Of a stretch of DNA of 64,000 nt, positions 8,978 through 17,719 are shown piece after piece. Position 1 is the first letter of the stretch, and every line of letters begins with the position of its first letter. The position numbers were made by a program, and so were the translations under genes. The notes beneath the pieces are model-generated. The model searched no databases. It had not been told where the DNA came from and worked only from the letters and a program-made list of their open reading frames with translations. Source of the DNA: a bacterium (lineage in GTDB: Bacteria; Pseudomonadota; Alphaproteobacteria; Rhizobiales; Aestuariivirgaceae); assembly GCA_022842165.1 (NCBI GenBank), contig JALHQC010000005.1:1-64000 (forward strand), given 5' to 3'.

Positions 8978-10363
8978 ATGCCTATCGTGAATGTACTGGC
9001 GGCCGATCGTGGGGACGAGCCGCTGCAGATGGATCATCTTCGGCTGGTGACGGAAGAGCCGCCGCCGCTGCCCGATGCGGCAGTGTGCCGGGTCGGGGTC
9101 ATCGGCCTTGGCTATGTGGGCCTGCCGCTGGTGCTGGGCTATGCCAAGGCATCGCGCGCCATTGGCCTCGACATCAGCGCATCCAAGATCGAGGAGCTGC
9201 GCCGCGGTATCGACTTTACCGGCGAAGTGCACGGCGACGAGCTGAAAGCCGCCGATGCGCTGTTCACGACCGACCCGCGCTGCCTCGCCGAGGCTGACGT
9301 CATCATCGTCTGCGTCCCGACGCCGGTGAACAGCCACAACCGGCCGGATTATGGCCCGTTGCTGGCGGCGTCCCGTTCGATCGGGCAGAACCTGAAGCGC
9401 GGCAGTGTCGTCGTGTTCGAAAGCACGGTCGACCCCGGCACCACGGAGGAACGCTGCCTGCCGATCATCGAGCAGGTTTCGGGCTTCAAGGAGGGGATCG
9501 ATTTCTATCTCGGCTATTCGCCCGAGCGCATCAATCCGGCGGACCCGACGCGGAAGCTCGCCGACATCAAGAAGATCGTCGCCGGCAGCACGCCCGAAGT
9601 GACGGATTTCCTCGAGGCGCTGTATTCGCGTGTCGTCAAGGCCGGGCTCTTCAAGGCGGCCTCAATCCGCGTGGCGGAAGCCGCGAAGATCCTCGAGAAC
9701 ACCCAGCGTGATGTGAACATCGCGCTCATGAACCAGATGATGACGCTGTTCGACAAGATGGGCGTACGCTCCACCGATGTCATCGCGGCGGCAAGCTCCA
9801 AGTGGAACTTCCACCATTATCGTCCGGGCCTCGTCGGCGGGCACTGCATTGCGGTTGATCCCTACTTCCTGGTCGACGCGGGGCGCCGCCATGGCCTGCC
9901 AATGGAACTGGTTGCGGCGGCACGTGCCGTCAACGAGCAGACGCCCCTCTACCTCGTCGAAAAGCTCGAAGATCTCTTCGCAGCGCGGCGCAGCGGGCTG
10001 CATGGAACGCGCGTTCTGGTGCTGGGCCGCAGCTTCAAGGAAGATTGCCCTGACACGCGCAATTCCAAGACCTTCCCGATGATGGATGCCTTGTGGAACC
10101 GGGGCGCGGAGGTGTTCAACTTCGATCCCGTTGCCTTCGACGATCATTTCGAAGGCGGGCGTGGCGCCCGAAACATCGACGATCCCTTTGCGGAGGGTCC
10201 CTACGATGCCGTCATCATCACGCTGACGCATGCGGTGTTCCGCCAGCAGTTCGATGCCGCGACGCTTATCAACCTGGCGCCCAAGCATGCACCGCTGATC
10301 GACATGCGGGGCAGCTTCGAATCGCCGGAAGTGAAGGACTGGTTCCGCTACTGGCGGCCCTGA
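8978..10363 (+). CDS. Nucleotide-sugar (UDP-HexNAc type) 6-dehydrogenase, TviB/WbpO-like
   Basis: A 461-residue cytoplasmic NAD-dependent enzyme that oxidises C6 of a UDP-sugar to the uronate. It shows the Rossmann motif VGVIGLGYVGLPLV near residue 45, the central YSPERINPAD segment, ENTQRDVNIALMNQ, and the active-site VGGHCIAVDPYFL with the nucleophilic Cys. The YSPERINP...IKKIVAGST stretch is closest in memory to TviB/WbpO, which act on UDP-GlcNAc or UDP-GalNAc. UDP-glucose or GDP-mannose is less likely. The start at 8978 has GGGGAG 6 bases upstream; an ATG 18 bases earlier lacks one. It probably supplies the aminouronate donor for the divergent synthase. It ends directly against the following convergent gene with no gap. 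Confidence 0.85.
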   Translation: MPIVNVLAADRGDEPLQMDHLRLVTEEPPPLPDAAVCRVGVIGLGYVGLPLVLGYAKASRAIGLDISASKIEELRRGIDFTGEVHGDELKAADALFTTDPRCLAEADVIIVCVPTPVNSHNRPDYGPLLAASRSIGQNLKRGSVVVFESTVDPGTTEERCLPIIEQVSGFKEGIDFYLGYSPERINPADPTRKLADIKKIVAGSTPEVTDFLEALYSRVVKAGLFKAASIRVAEAAKILENTQRDVNIALMNQMMTLFDKMGVRSTDVIAAASSKWNFHHYRPGLVGGHCIAVDPYFLVDAGRRHGLPMELVAAARAVNEQTPLYLVEKLEDLFAARRSGLHGTRVLVLGRSFKEDCPDTRNSKTFPMMDALWNRGAEVFNFDPVAFDDHFEGGRGARNIDDPFAEGPYDAVIITLTHAVFRQQFDAATLINLAPKHAPLIDMRGSFESPEVKDWFRYWRP

Positions 10364-11200
10364 CTAACGCCTGAAGGGGCTCGACAACTTCATGTGGCGG
10401 TTCACGTCCTTGTAAAGCAGGTAACGGAAGCGGCCGGGGCCGCCCGCGTAGCAGGCCTGCGGACAGAAGGCGCGGAGCCACATGAAGTCGCCGGCCTCGA
10501 CTTCGACCCAGTCGTTGTTGAGGCGGTAGACGGCCTTGCCTTCGAGTACATAGAGGCCGTGTTCCATCACATGCGTTTCGGCGAAGGGAATGATGGCGCC
10601 GGGCTCGAAGGTGACGATGTTCACATGCATGTCGTGGCGGATGTCATCGGGGTCGGCAAAGCGGGTTGTCGCCCACTTGCCGTCGGTGCCGGGCATGGGA
10701 ACAGGCTTCACCGCATCGTCGCTGGTGACGAAGGCTTCCGGAACGGCGATGCCGTCCACCTTCTCATAGGCTTTGCGCACCCAATGGAAGCGCACGGGCG
10801 CATCGCTCGCGTTCTTCACTGACCATTTCATTGCCGGCGGGATGAAGGCATAGCCGCCTGACTTGAGTTCATGCGCCGTGCCATCGAACGTCAGCGTCAT
10901 GCTGCCCTCGACGACGAAAATCACGCCTTCGGCCTCAGGTTCCGGCTCCGGTTTGCCGCTGCCGCCGCCGGGCGCCACTTCCATGATGTATTGCGAGAAG
11001 GTTTCGGCAAAGCCCGAGAGCGGGCGGGCGATCACCCAGGCGCGCGTCCTGTCCCAGAAGGGAAGCAAGCTCGTCACGATGTCGCGCATCACGCCCCTGG
11101 GGATCACCGCATAGGCTTCGGTAAAGACGGCGCGGCCCGTCAGCAGGTCGGTTTGCGGCGGATGCCCGCCCATGGCGGCGTAGTAGCTGCGGCTGGTCAT
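10364..11200 (-). CDS. allE: (S)-ureidoglycine aminohydrolase (bicupin)
   Basis: A 278-residue bicupin that hydrolyses (S)-ureidoglycine to (S)-ureidoglycolate and ammonia in purine (allantoin) breakdown. Recognisable family blocks are 'YAVIPRGVMRDIVTSLLPFW' near residue 28, EGVIFVVEGSMTL in the first cupin, THVMEHGLYVLEGKAVYRL in the manganese-binding second cupin (the His/Glu ligands fall here), and the C-terminal YLLYKDVNRH signature. The start at 11200 is preceded by GGGGCAAG. The length matches the family. No other allantoin genes are visible nearby, though an adenine deaminase at 48669-50462 feeds the same purine route. Confidence 0.88.
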   Translation of the reverse strand: MTSRSYYAAMGGHPPQTDLLTGRAVFTEAYAVIPRGVMRDIVTSLLPFWDRTRAWVIARPLSGFAETFSQYIMEVAPGGGSGKPEPEPEAEGVIFVVEGSMTLTFDGTAHELKSGGYAFIPPAMKWSVKNASDAPVRFHWVRKAYEKVDGIAVPEAFVTSDDAVKPVPMPGTDGKWATTRFADPDDIRHDMHVNIVTFEPGAIIPFAETHVMEHGLYVLEGKAVYRLNNDWVEVEAGDFMWLRAFCPQACYAGGPGRFRYLLYKDVNRHMKLSSPFRR

Positions 11201-11264
11201 GTCTTGCCCCGGTTCTTGAAGAAACCGAGGCATAGAACCGGCGCAGCCTAACCGCAAGCCGTGG

Positions 11265-12566
11265 CTAGAAGGTCTTGGGCTCCGGCTGGCCGAAGATGAA
11301 GCCGGTGCCATCGAGGCCGTAGATGTCGGACCGGAAATTCACGCGGCCATCCTCGGTGGCCCAGGCCGTCAGGTACATCCAGCGGATATCGGGGCCGTTC
11401 TCGATCTTCTGGTCATATTGCTCGGTGCTGGCGACCAGCATGTCATACTGCGTCTCATCGAGGCCCGTGGCCGAACGGTCGAGAATCCACTTCACCACGG
11501 TTTCCACCTGGTCGATACGCACGCAGCCCGAACTTTCGAAGCGCACGTTGCGGCCGAACAGCTCGCGGTGCGGGGTGTCGTGCATGTAGACCATGTGTTC
11601 ATTCGGGAAGTTGATCTTCACGGTGCCCAGCGAATTGTGCTCGCCCGGTTCCTGGCGGAAGAAGTAGCGGTCGGGCGGCGTCGTGTACCAATCGACCAGC
11701 ATGGGATCGATCTCGGGGCCGCCGACGCCATCGAAAACCCGGATGTGGTTGGCATCGAGATAATTCGGATCTTCGAGATATTTCGGCACGATGTCGCGCT
11801 CGACGATCGAGGCCGGAATTTTCCAGTAGGGATTGAAATTGATGTCGCTCACCTTGCTGGCAAGGGTCGGCGAGGGGCGCTCCAGCTTGCCGACGACGAT
11901 GTTGTGGCGCGAATAGACGCGGCCGAACTCGACGGTTTCAAGCTGGGTTGCGGGAATGTTCACGAGAACGGCGGTATCGCCCAGGTTCTGCGCATAGGCT
12001 TCGACGCGCGGCAGGTTTTCGTGCAGCATGTTGAGGCGGGTTTCGGCGGGCACGTTCAACTGTGCAAGCGTCTTCTCGGCCACGATGCCGCTCGGCAGCA
12101 CGCCATGATTGATCTGGAAGGCCCGGACGGCTTCAACGAGTTCATCATCATAGACCGCCGCCGCCTCTGTGTTCAGCGTGTCGAAAGGCAGATAGTTCTC
12201 GGCCACGAGGCGCTGGCGCAGGGCCAGAACGGCATCGCCCTTGGCGCCCTTCTTCAAGGTCTTGGGACCAAGCTGCTGCCAGCCGCCGCCGGCGACGATT
12301 TCCTCGTAGATCTGGATCGCGCCGATCATGAATTCGGAAGATGCGGCGCTGATCATCGGGGCCTGATCCTGACCGGCGACGATTTCAGTCTGCGTGGCAA
12401 GCTTGCCATTGGCGGGGGCTGCCACCGCAGGCGCCGTCGTGGGGCCGACGGTGCCGATCGAACTGGTGAAAACCGGCTCTTCCGCAAGAGCAGGCACCAC
12501 GGCGGCCATGGCGACGAGGCCGCCCATGGCAAGAATGTTCCGGTTGAATGCGCGGCGCGACAGCAC
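11265..12566 (-). CDS. L,D-transpeptidase, YcbB/LdtD-like, with Tat-type signal
   Basis: A 433-residue periplasmic murein L,D-transpeptidase of the YcbB subtype, which makes 3-3 crosslinks in peptidoglycan. The GTG start at 12566 has AGGGG 7 bases upstream; an ATG 21 bases earlier is in frame but has no site. The N-terminus has a twin-arginine-like SRRAFNRN motif, then a hydrophobic stretch and AxA cleavage site, suggesting Tat export. A peptidoglycan-binding helix region lies near residues 90-170 (ALRQRLVAENYL, FQINHGVLPSG). The YkuD catalytic domain carries HDTPHRELF and SSGCVRI, with the His and nucleophilic Cys. Polar-growing Rhizobiales rely heavily on such crosslinks, which fits the growth-pole protein in this window. 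Confidence 0.85.
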   Translation of the reverse strand: MLSRRAFNRNILAMGGLVAMAAVVPALAEEPVFTSSIGTVGPTTAPAVAAPANGKLATQTEIVAGQDQAPMISAASSEFMIGAIQIYEEIVAGGGWQQLGPKTLKKGAKGDAVLALRQRLVAENYLPFDTLNTEAAAVYDDELVEAVRAFQINHGVLPSGIVAEKTLAQLNVPAETRLNMLHENLPRVEAYAQNLGDTAVLVNIPATQLETVEFGRVYSRHNIVVGKLERPSPTLASKVSDINFNPYWKIPASIVERDIVPKYLEDPNYLDANHIRVFDGVGGPEIDPMLVDWYTTPPDRYFFRQEPGEHNSLGTVKINFPNEHMVYMHDTPHRELFGRNVRFESSGCVRIDQVETVVKWILDRSATGLDETQYDMLVASTEQYDQKIENGPDIRWMYLTAWATEDGRVNFRSDIYGLDGTGFIFGQPEPKTF

Positions 12567-12678
12567 TGTTGTTCCCCTCGGCTTCATGATTCTGACAGTG
12601 GGCAAGTTCGGTAAACGGCGTCTTAATCCGGCTGCAAATAGCACCCGGCTGCGACGGGATTGAGGCAGATCGAAGCGA

Positions 12679-14727
12679 TCAGGCGAGGCCCGTTACCTCG
12701 CGGCGGAAGGGCAGGTCAAGGTGGTCAGGCTCGGCCAGGCCGAAGCCTTCCGCGAATTTCCGGCCTGCATGGACGGCGGCCGCGATCGTTCCAGGTCCGT
12801 AGCAGTCGCCGGCGCGGGTTGCCGCGATTCCAGTTGCCGCAAGGGCGTGGAACAGATCGTCCACCGGCGCCCGTGCGGTGACGAGGACGGTTGATGCCGC
12901 CGCAAGCTTCGACGGATTGCCGGTGAAGACGCAATCGAGAATCACATGATCGCGAGCGATTCCCACAAGTCCTCTGTTGGCTTCGATTTTCACGTCCAGA
13001 CCGATCAGCCGCTTCTGGATGGCCTTCTGTTCCAGCGAGGCCTTGGTAAAGGACGAGGCGGTGGCCGAGGGGGTCACCAGCGTCACCGCATAGTCCTCCT
13101 TGCGGAGGAGTTCGGCCAGGACGCCGCCCATGTAGTAGTGATCGTCGTCATAGATCACCACGTCGCGGCCTGCGGGGCGCTTGCCGTTCATGAGATCGTC
13201 CGGCGTCAGGATATCGGCGCCATCGGCGATGTTGGCCGATGAGAGGATATGCCGGCCGGTGCCGTTCCGCAGCCATGCCGCGCCGGTGGTCAAAAGAACG
13301 TGATCAGCACCCAGTTCGGCAATCGTCTCCGGTGTCATCGCGCTTTCGAGATAGAGCGAGACATTGGGCATCTTGGCGATCTGCAGCATGCGCCAGTCGC
13401 GCACCCGGCCCCAGGCGGAAAGGCCGGGCAGGCGGCACTCCTTCGCCACGCGGCCGCCGGCTTCGGAGGCCTTGTCGGCAATCGTCACCTGCAGCCCGCG
13501 CTGGCCCAGCGCGCGCGCCGCTTCAAGCCCCGCTGGTCCTGCACCGATGATCAGCACATGTGCATCGGCCTCCTTCGGCCTGATCTTCTCGGGATGCCAG
13601 CCACGCCGCCATTCCTCGCCCATCGACGGGTTCTGCGTGCAGCGCAGCGGCGTCATCGTGAAATCATGGGTGATGCAGATGTTGCAGCCGATGCATTCGC
13701 GGATGTCGTCAAGGCGGCCTTCCTCGATCTTTTTCGGCAGGAAGGGATCGGCAATCGAGGGCCGCGCCGCGCCGATCATGTCCATGATGCCCCGCCTGAT
13801 CACGCGCACCATGGCGTCTGGCGAGGTATAGCGGCCGACGCCGACGACGGGCTTGGTCGTCAGCTTCTTGACGCCCTTGATATAGGGCTCCTGAAAGCCT
13901 TCCTCGGAGAAACGCGATGTCTGGGAATCATGCGACCAGTCCGACAGCGACAGGTCCCACAGGTCGGGGAGTTCCGCCATCATGGCGATCGCGTCTTCGA
14001 CTTCGGCAGGCTCCAGCCCGGCTGCCCCCTGGAATTCGTGCATGGCGATGCGCACCGGAACCGCGCAGCTATCGCCTACCGCGTCCTTCGTGTCCTCGAT
14101 CACCTCGCGCAGCAGGCGCGCCCGGTTTTCGAGCGAGCCGCCATACTCGTCATTGCGGTAGTTGGTGGCGCGCGACAGGAAGTGCTGGAAAATGCCAAGG
14201 CCATGGCCCGCGTAGACATAGACCAGATCGAAGCCCGCCTCTCGCGAGCGGAGCGCTGCCTTACGGTGGGCGCGGCGGAGGTTCCTGATATCTTCCTTGT
14301 CCATCTGGCGGGCCTGGACGGGATCGTTGAAGTAGCTTCCCGTCGGCATGGCGCTGGCGGCAATGGGCACTTCGCGCGACCAGAGATTATTGGCGGTATA
14401 GCCCGAATGGCAAAGCTCGATGCCGGCGAGTGAGGAGTGTTCATGAATCTTTTCGGCGATGCGCGCCAGCATCGGAATGTCGTGATCGCTCCACAGCCGC
14501 AATTCCACGTAAGGCGCAACATCGGCGCCATGATGGATTTCGACCATTTCGGTACAGACCACGGCCCAGCCGCCCTCCGCCTTCATGCCGCGCATGGCGG
14601 CCAGTGCCGAGGGATCGCGATAGCCCATGCCGTTGCAATGCGGCACCTGGAAGAAGCGGTTCCTCGCCACATGCGGGCCGATGCGGATGGGTTCGAACAG
14701 AATGTCGTAGCGGGGATCGCGGGTCAT
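12679..14727 (-). CDS. Trimethylamine/dimethylamine dehydrogenase-like iron-sulfur flavoprotein
   Basis: A 682-residue enzyme of the old-yellow-enzyme plus FAD/NAD-binding family. The N-terminal TIM barrel (1-~370) has VPHCNGMG, whose Cys31 sits where TMADH attaches FMN covalently, and YVYAGHG, which preserves the Tyr/His pair of that active site. The 4Fe-4S motif is CIGCNIC followed by Cys after 11 residues, then 'QNPSMGEEWRRGWHPEK', also TMADH-like. The C-terminal part has VLIIGAGPAGLEAARALG. It probably oxidatively demethylates a methylated amine such as dimethylamine, trimethylamine or an N-methylated betaine, passing electrons to an electron-transfer flavoprotein. It is slightly shorter than TMADH. 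The substrate is not settled by sequence. It is divergent from the dehydratase at 14816. Confidence 0.8.
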   Translation of the reverse strand: MTRDPRYDILFEPIRIGPHVARNRFFQVPHCNGMGYRDPSALAAMRGMKAEGGWAVVCTEMVEIHHGADVAPYVELRLWSDHDIPMLARIAEKIHEHSSLAGIELCHSGYTANNLWSREVPIAASAMPTGSYFNDPVQARQMDKEDIRNLRRAHRKAALRSREAGFDLVYVYAGHGLGIFQHFLSRATNYRNDEYGGSLENRARLLREVIEDTKDAVGDSCAVPVRIAMHEFQGAAGLEPAEVEDAIAMMAELPDLWDLSLSDWSHDSQTSRFSEEGFQEPYIKGVKKLTTKPVVGVGRYTSPDAMVRVIRRGIMDMIGAARPSIADPFLPKKIEEGRLDDIRECIGCNICITHDFTMTPLRCTQNPSMGEEWRRGWHPEKIRPKEADAHVLIIGAGPAGLEAARALGQRGLQVTIADKASEAGGRVAKECRLPGLSAWGRVRDWRMLQIAKMPNVSLYLESAMTPETIAELGADHVLLTTGAAWLRNGTGRHILSSANIADGADILTPDDLMNGKRPAGRDVVIYDDDHYYMGGVLAELLRKEDYAVTLVTPSATASSFTKASLEQKAIQKRLIGLDVKIEANRGLVGIARDHVILDCVFTGNPSKLAAASTVLVTARAPVDDLFHALAATGIAATRAGDCYGPGTIAAAVHAGRKFAEGFGLAEPDHLDLPFRREVTGLA

Positions 14728-14815
14728 GACGGCTCCGGTTTTTCTTTGCCAAGCCTAGCAAAGCGGCATGGGGCTCGGCTATGGTTGTTGTGCGGGCGAA
14801 GATAGGGGAATTCCG

Positions 14816-15793
14816 GTGCTGCCAGTTTATGCCGATGTGGAGAAGGCGGCGGCACGGCTGCTAGGCCAAGCCGTGCGAACGCCCGTCATCCAGTCGCCAC
14901 GGCTTGACCAGATCGCCGGTGGCCGTATCCTGATCAAGGCCGAATGCCTGCAACGCACGGGGTCTTTCAAGTTCCGCGGCGCGTGGAACTGCATTTCACA
15001 GATCGACCCCGGGCAACATCCCGGTGGCGTCGTGGCGTTCTCGTCGGGCAACCATGCGCAAGGCGTTGCGGCGGCGGCGCAGATCATGGGACTGCCCGCG
15101 CTCATCGTCATGCCGTCCGATACGCCGCGCATCAAGCAGGACAATACGAAGGGGTTCGGTGCCGAAGTCGTCACCTATGACCGGGCGACCGAGGACCGCG
15201 AGGCAATTGCCGCGCGATTCGTGGCCGAGCGCAAAGCCGTCCTGGTGCCGCCTTTCGAGCATTCCGATGTTATCGCGGGGCAGGGCACGGCAGGGCTGGA
15301 GCTTGCCGATCAGGCCGCAGCACTTGGCATCGTGCTCGACGACGTGCTCGTCTGCTGCAGCGGCGGGGGGCTGACGGCGGGCGTGGCGCTGGCGATGGAA
15401 GCGAAATCTCCGGCGTCGCGTGTTCATGCGGTGGAGCCTGCCGGCTTCGATGATTATGCGCGAAGCCTCATCAGCGGAAGGCGCGAGACCAATGCGAAGG
15501 CGGCCGGATCGATCTGCGATGCTCTGCTCTCGGCGCAGCCCGGCGCAATGACATTCGCGATCAACCAGGCGCGACTGGCGCCGGGCCTGGTGGTGAGCGA
15601 CGGAGAAGCCGCCGAAGCGGTGCGCTTTGCCTTCGAGGTGCTGAAGCTTGTGGTGGAGCCGGGCGGAGCCGTGGCACTCGCCGCCGTGCTGGCGGGCAAG
15701 ATCGAGACGAAGGGACGCAACATCGGCGTCATCGCCTCCGGCGGCAATTGCGATGCCGAACTCTATGCGCGGATCCTGCGGCGCGACATCTAG
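14816..15793 (+). CDS. PLP-dependent threonine/serine dehydratase-like enzyme
   Basis: A 325-residue fold-type II PLP enzyme of the threonine dehydratase/hydroxyaspartate ammonia-lyase group, removing the amino group from a beta-hydroxy amino acid. The Schiff-base lysine is in GSFKFRGA near residue 48. The cofactor phosphate loop is CCSGGGLTAG, and FSSGNHAQGVA is the substrate-binding serine/asparagine loop. There is no C-terminal ACT domain, so it is the catabolic-type length. GTG 14816 is chosen because AGGGG lies 7 bases upstream; an in-frame ATG 48 bases earlier lacks a site. Substrate options are threonine, serine or 3-hydroxyaspartate. It ends 4 bases inside the convergent gene that follows. 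Confidence 0.8.
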   Translation: MLPVYADVEKAAARLLGQAVRTPVIQSPRLDQIAGGRILIKAECLQRTGSFKFRGAWNCISQIDPGQHPGGVVAFSSGNHAQGVAAAAQIMGLPALIVMPSDTPRIKQDNTKGFGAEVVTYDRATEDREAIAARFVAERKAVLVPPFEHSDVIAGQGTAGLELADQAAALGIVLDDVLVCCSGGGLTAGVALAMEAKSPASRVHAVEPAGFDDYARSLISGRRETNAKAAGSICDALLSAQPGAMTFAINQARLAPGLVVSDGEAAEAVRFAFEVLKLVVEPGGAVALAAVLAGKIETKGRNIGVIASGGNCDAELYARILRRDI

Positions 15794-16434
15794 CTCGCTT
15801 CGGCCATCTCGCCCTGCAGCGGCACATCGATCTCTTCGCCGGGCTTGTGGCGGATGATGACGATGCGGCGCTTTGGCGGAGCCTCGGCCTGCGGAGCAGG
15901 TACGGCTTCGGGCAGCGATGACTGGACAGGACTGGGAGCCGTTTCAGGAATTGTGGCAGCGGTTTCCTGCACCGGTTCCGGTTCCGGTTCTGCTTGCTGC
16001 TGTCCGGCAGGCGGCGCAACTTCGGTTGCGCGGCGGATGACGACCTTGGCGCCCCTGGCGATATCGGGCTTCGTCGCGGGCGCTACGGCGGCGATCTGCG
16101 CCTGCGGGGCGGGCTCGAAAATCTCTTCGTCCTGCTTGAAGAACTTCATGTGCTTGGGCACCAGATCGGACTGGGGCGAAGCTCGCGGCGGGGCGGCAGC
16201 TTCATTTGCGAGCGCCTGGGCCAGCCGCGACATCAGCGCGTCATGACTGGCGGAGACGGCGGTTTCGAGCCGCCTCATGCTGTCCAGCATGCCCGAGGTT
16301 TCGGTGGACCGCAGGCGGCTGGCGAATTCATTCAGGAACCAGCGGCCGCGCGGCGTTTCCATCACCGCCTCGTGGATGGCTTCGAAGTCCTGTGCGGTGA
16401 GGCCCGACATCTGCCCCTTGTCTGTCGACGGCAT
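15790..16434 (-). CDS. Conserved alphaproteobacterial hypothetical protein, disordered C-terminus
   Basis: A 214-residue cytoplasmic protein. The first ~85 residues form a helical block with 'ETPRGRWFLNEFASRLRS', a TPRGRWFL sequence I recall from uncharacterised alphaproteobacterial proteins. The rest is low-complexity Pro/Ala/Glu with basic patches such as KRRIVIIRHKPGEE at the end. The start at 16434 is supported by GTGGAG 6 bases upstream; another ATG 12 bases earlier lacks one. No catalytic motif is seen. The function is unknown. A 6-bp inverted repeat (CCCTGC/GCAGGG, 16462-16480) lies just upstream. Confidence 0.65.
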   Translation of the reverse strand: MPSTDKGQMSGLTAQDFEAIHEAVMETPRGRWFLNEFASRLRSTETSGMLDSMRRLETAVSASHDALMSRLAQALANEAAAPPRASPQSDLVPKHMKFFKQDEEIFEPAPQAQIAAVAPATKPDIARGAKVVIRRATEVAPPAGQQQAEPEPEPVQETAATIPETAPSPVQSSLPEAVPAPQAEAPPKRRIVIIRHKPGEEIDVPLQGEMAEAS

Positions 16435-16555
16435 ACACAACTCCACTCACAAAAACCAAACCCCTGCAACCATCGCAGGGCAGACCTTTGAGCATTCTCG
16501 TGGATAGTGGTGAATCTTTGGTTTAGAGGCCGTGTCATTCTTTCAGACAGTTCAT

Positions 16556-17719
16556 ATGTCATCACAGATTTTCAGCCTGCGGCTTTCGGCCTTCAACGCA
16601 TTCCTGTTTCTGGGCAGCGGAATACAGCTGCCGTTCCTGCCGCTGTGGCTGAAGGACAAGGACTTGAGCGGCGCGCAGATCGCACTCGTCATGGCGATGA
16701 TGATGGCGATCCGCATTCTCGCCATGCCGATCGGCACCTATATCGCCGACCGGTCGGGCAACCGGAAGCTGGTGATCGTCTGCGCGGCCTTCGGCGCCTT
16801 TGCCTGCTACATCGGCTTGAGCTTCATGAACGGCTTCGTGCCGATCCTCGTCACCGCCATGCTGGCGGCGGCCATGCTGGCGCCGGTCGTGCCGCTCTCG
16901 GAAGTGCTGGCGCTGGAGGGGAGCGCGCATTACGGGATCGATTATGGCCGCATCCGCATGTGGGCGTCGCTGAGCTTCCTGTCCGGAAGCCTGATCGCGG
17001 GCGCACTGCTGGAGGTGATCCCCGTCAATGCCGTGGTGCTGCTCATCTGCGCGGCGCAGGGCCTCGGGGCCATGATGACGCTAGTGCTCCCTAACGACAA
17101 GGCGATCAAGAAGCCCATGGAGGGCGATGCGGTCAGCATCAATGCCGTCCTCGCAGTGGTGACGGGCGGCGCATTCTTCATCTTCGCTGCCGCCGCAAGC
17201 ATCGGCCAGTCGAGCCATGGGCTGCTCTATGCCTTTGGCTCGGTCCATTTCGATGCGCTGGGCTATTCGAAGTTCTCGATCGGCCAGCTCTGGGCGGTGA
17301 GCGTCATCACCGAGATCGCGATGTTCGCCTTCTCCAACCGCTTCCACAGCAGGCTCGGTTCGGTCAATCTCATCGTCCTCGGCACGGCCTGCGGCGTGGT
17401 GCGCTGGGCCATCATTGCCATGAGCCCGCCGATCGCCGTCATGTATCTCGTCCAGATGCTGCATGCGGGCAGCTTCGGCTTCACGCATCTCGGCACCATG
17501 CACTATATCCGCGAGCATGTGCCTGGCAGCATGCGCAACACGGTGCAGGGCCTCTATTCGGCAATGTCCAGCGGCGTGCTGCTTTCGGCCACCATGTGGT
17601 CGTCGGGACCGCTCTACGAGGCGTTTGGCGGCGCTGCCTTCTTCGTGATGGCGGGTGTTTCCGCCATAGCCTTCGGACTTGCGCTGATGCTCAGGCGCGT
17701 CAGCCCCAGAGGGCGCTAG
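16556..17719 (+). CDS. MFS transporter, HcaT/PP-type (MFS_1-like)
   Basis: About 387 residues with roughly twelve hydrophobic segments and the MFS loop motif variant 'MPIGTYIADRSGNRK' after the second helix. The short N-terminus, the LPFLPLWLKDKDLS pattern and 'YGRIRMWASLSFLSGSLI' resemble the phenylpropionate/sugar-like MFS_1 subgroup. A GTG at 16532 in the same frame adds eight residues; neither start has a convincing ribosome site. The last 20 bases overlap the end of the convergent dgcA gene. The substrate cannot be read from sequence. Proximity to dgcA/dgcN makes an amino-acid-derived substrate possible but unproven. Confidence 0.75.
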   Translation: MSSQIFSLRLSAFNAFLFLGSGIQLPFLPLWLKDKDLSGAQIALVMAMMMAIRILAMPIGTYIADRSGNRKLVIVCAAFGAFACYIGLSFMNGFVPILVTAMLAAAMLAPVVPLSEVLALEGSAHYGIDYGRIRMWASLSFLSGSLIAGALLEVIPVNAVVLLICAAQGLGAMMTLVLPNDKAIKKPMEGDAVSINAVLAVVTGGAFFIFAAAASIGQSSHGLLYAFGSVHFDALGYSKFSIGQLWAVSVITEIAMFAFSNRFHSRLGSVNLIVLGTACGVVRWAIIAMSPPIAVMYLVQMLHAGSFGFTHLGTMHYIREHVPGSMRNTVQGLYSAMSSGVLLSATMWSSGPLYEAFGGAAFFVMAGVSAIAFGLALMLRRVSPRGR

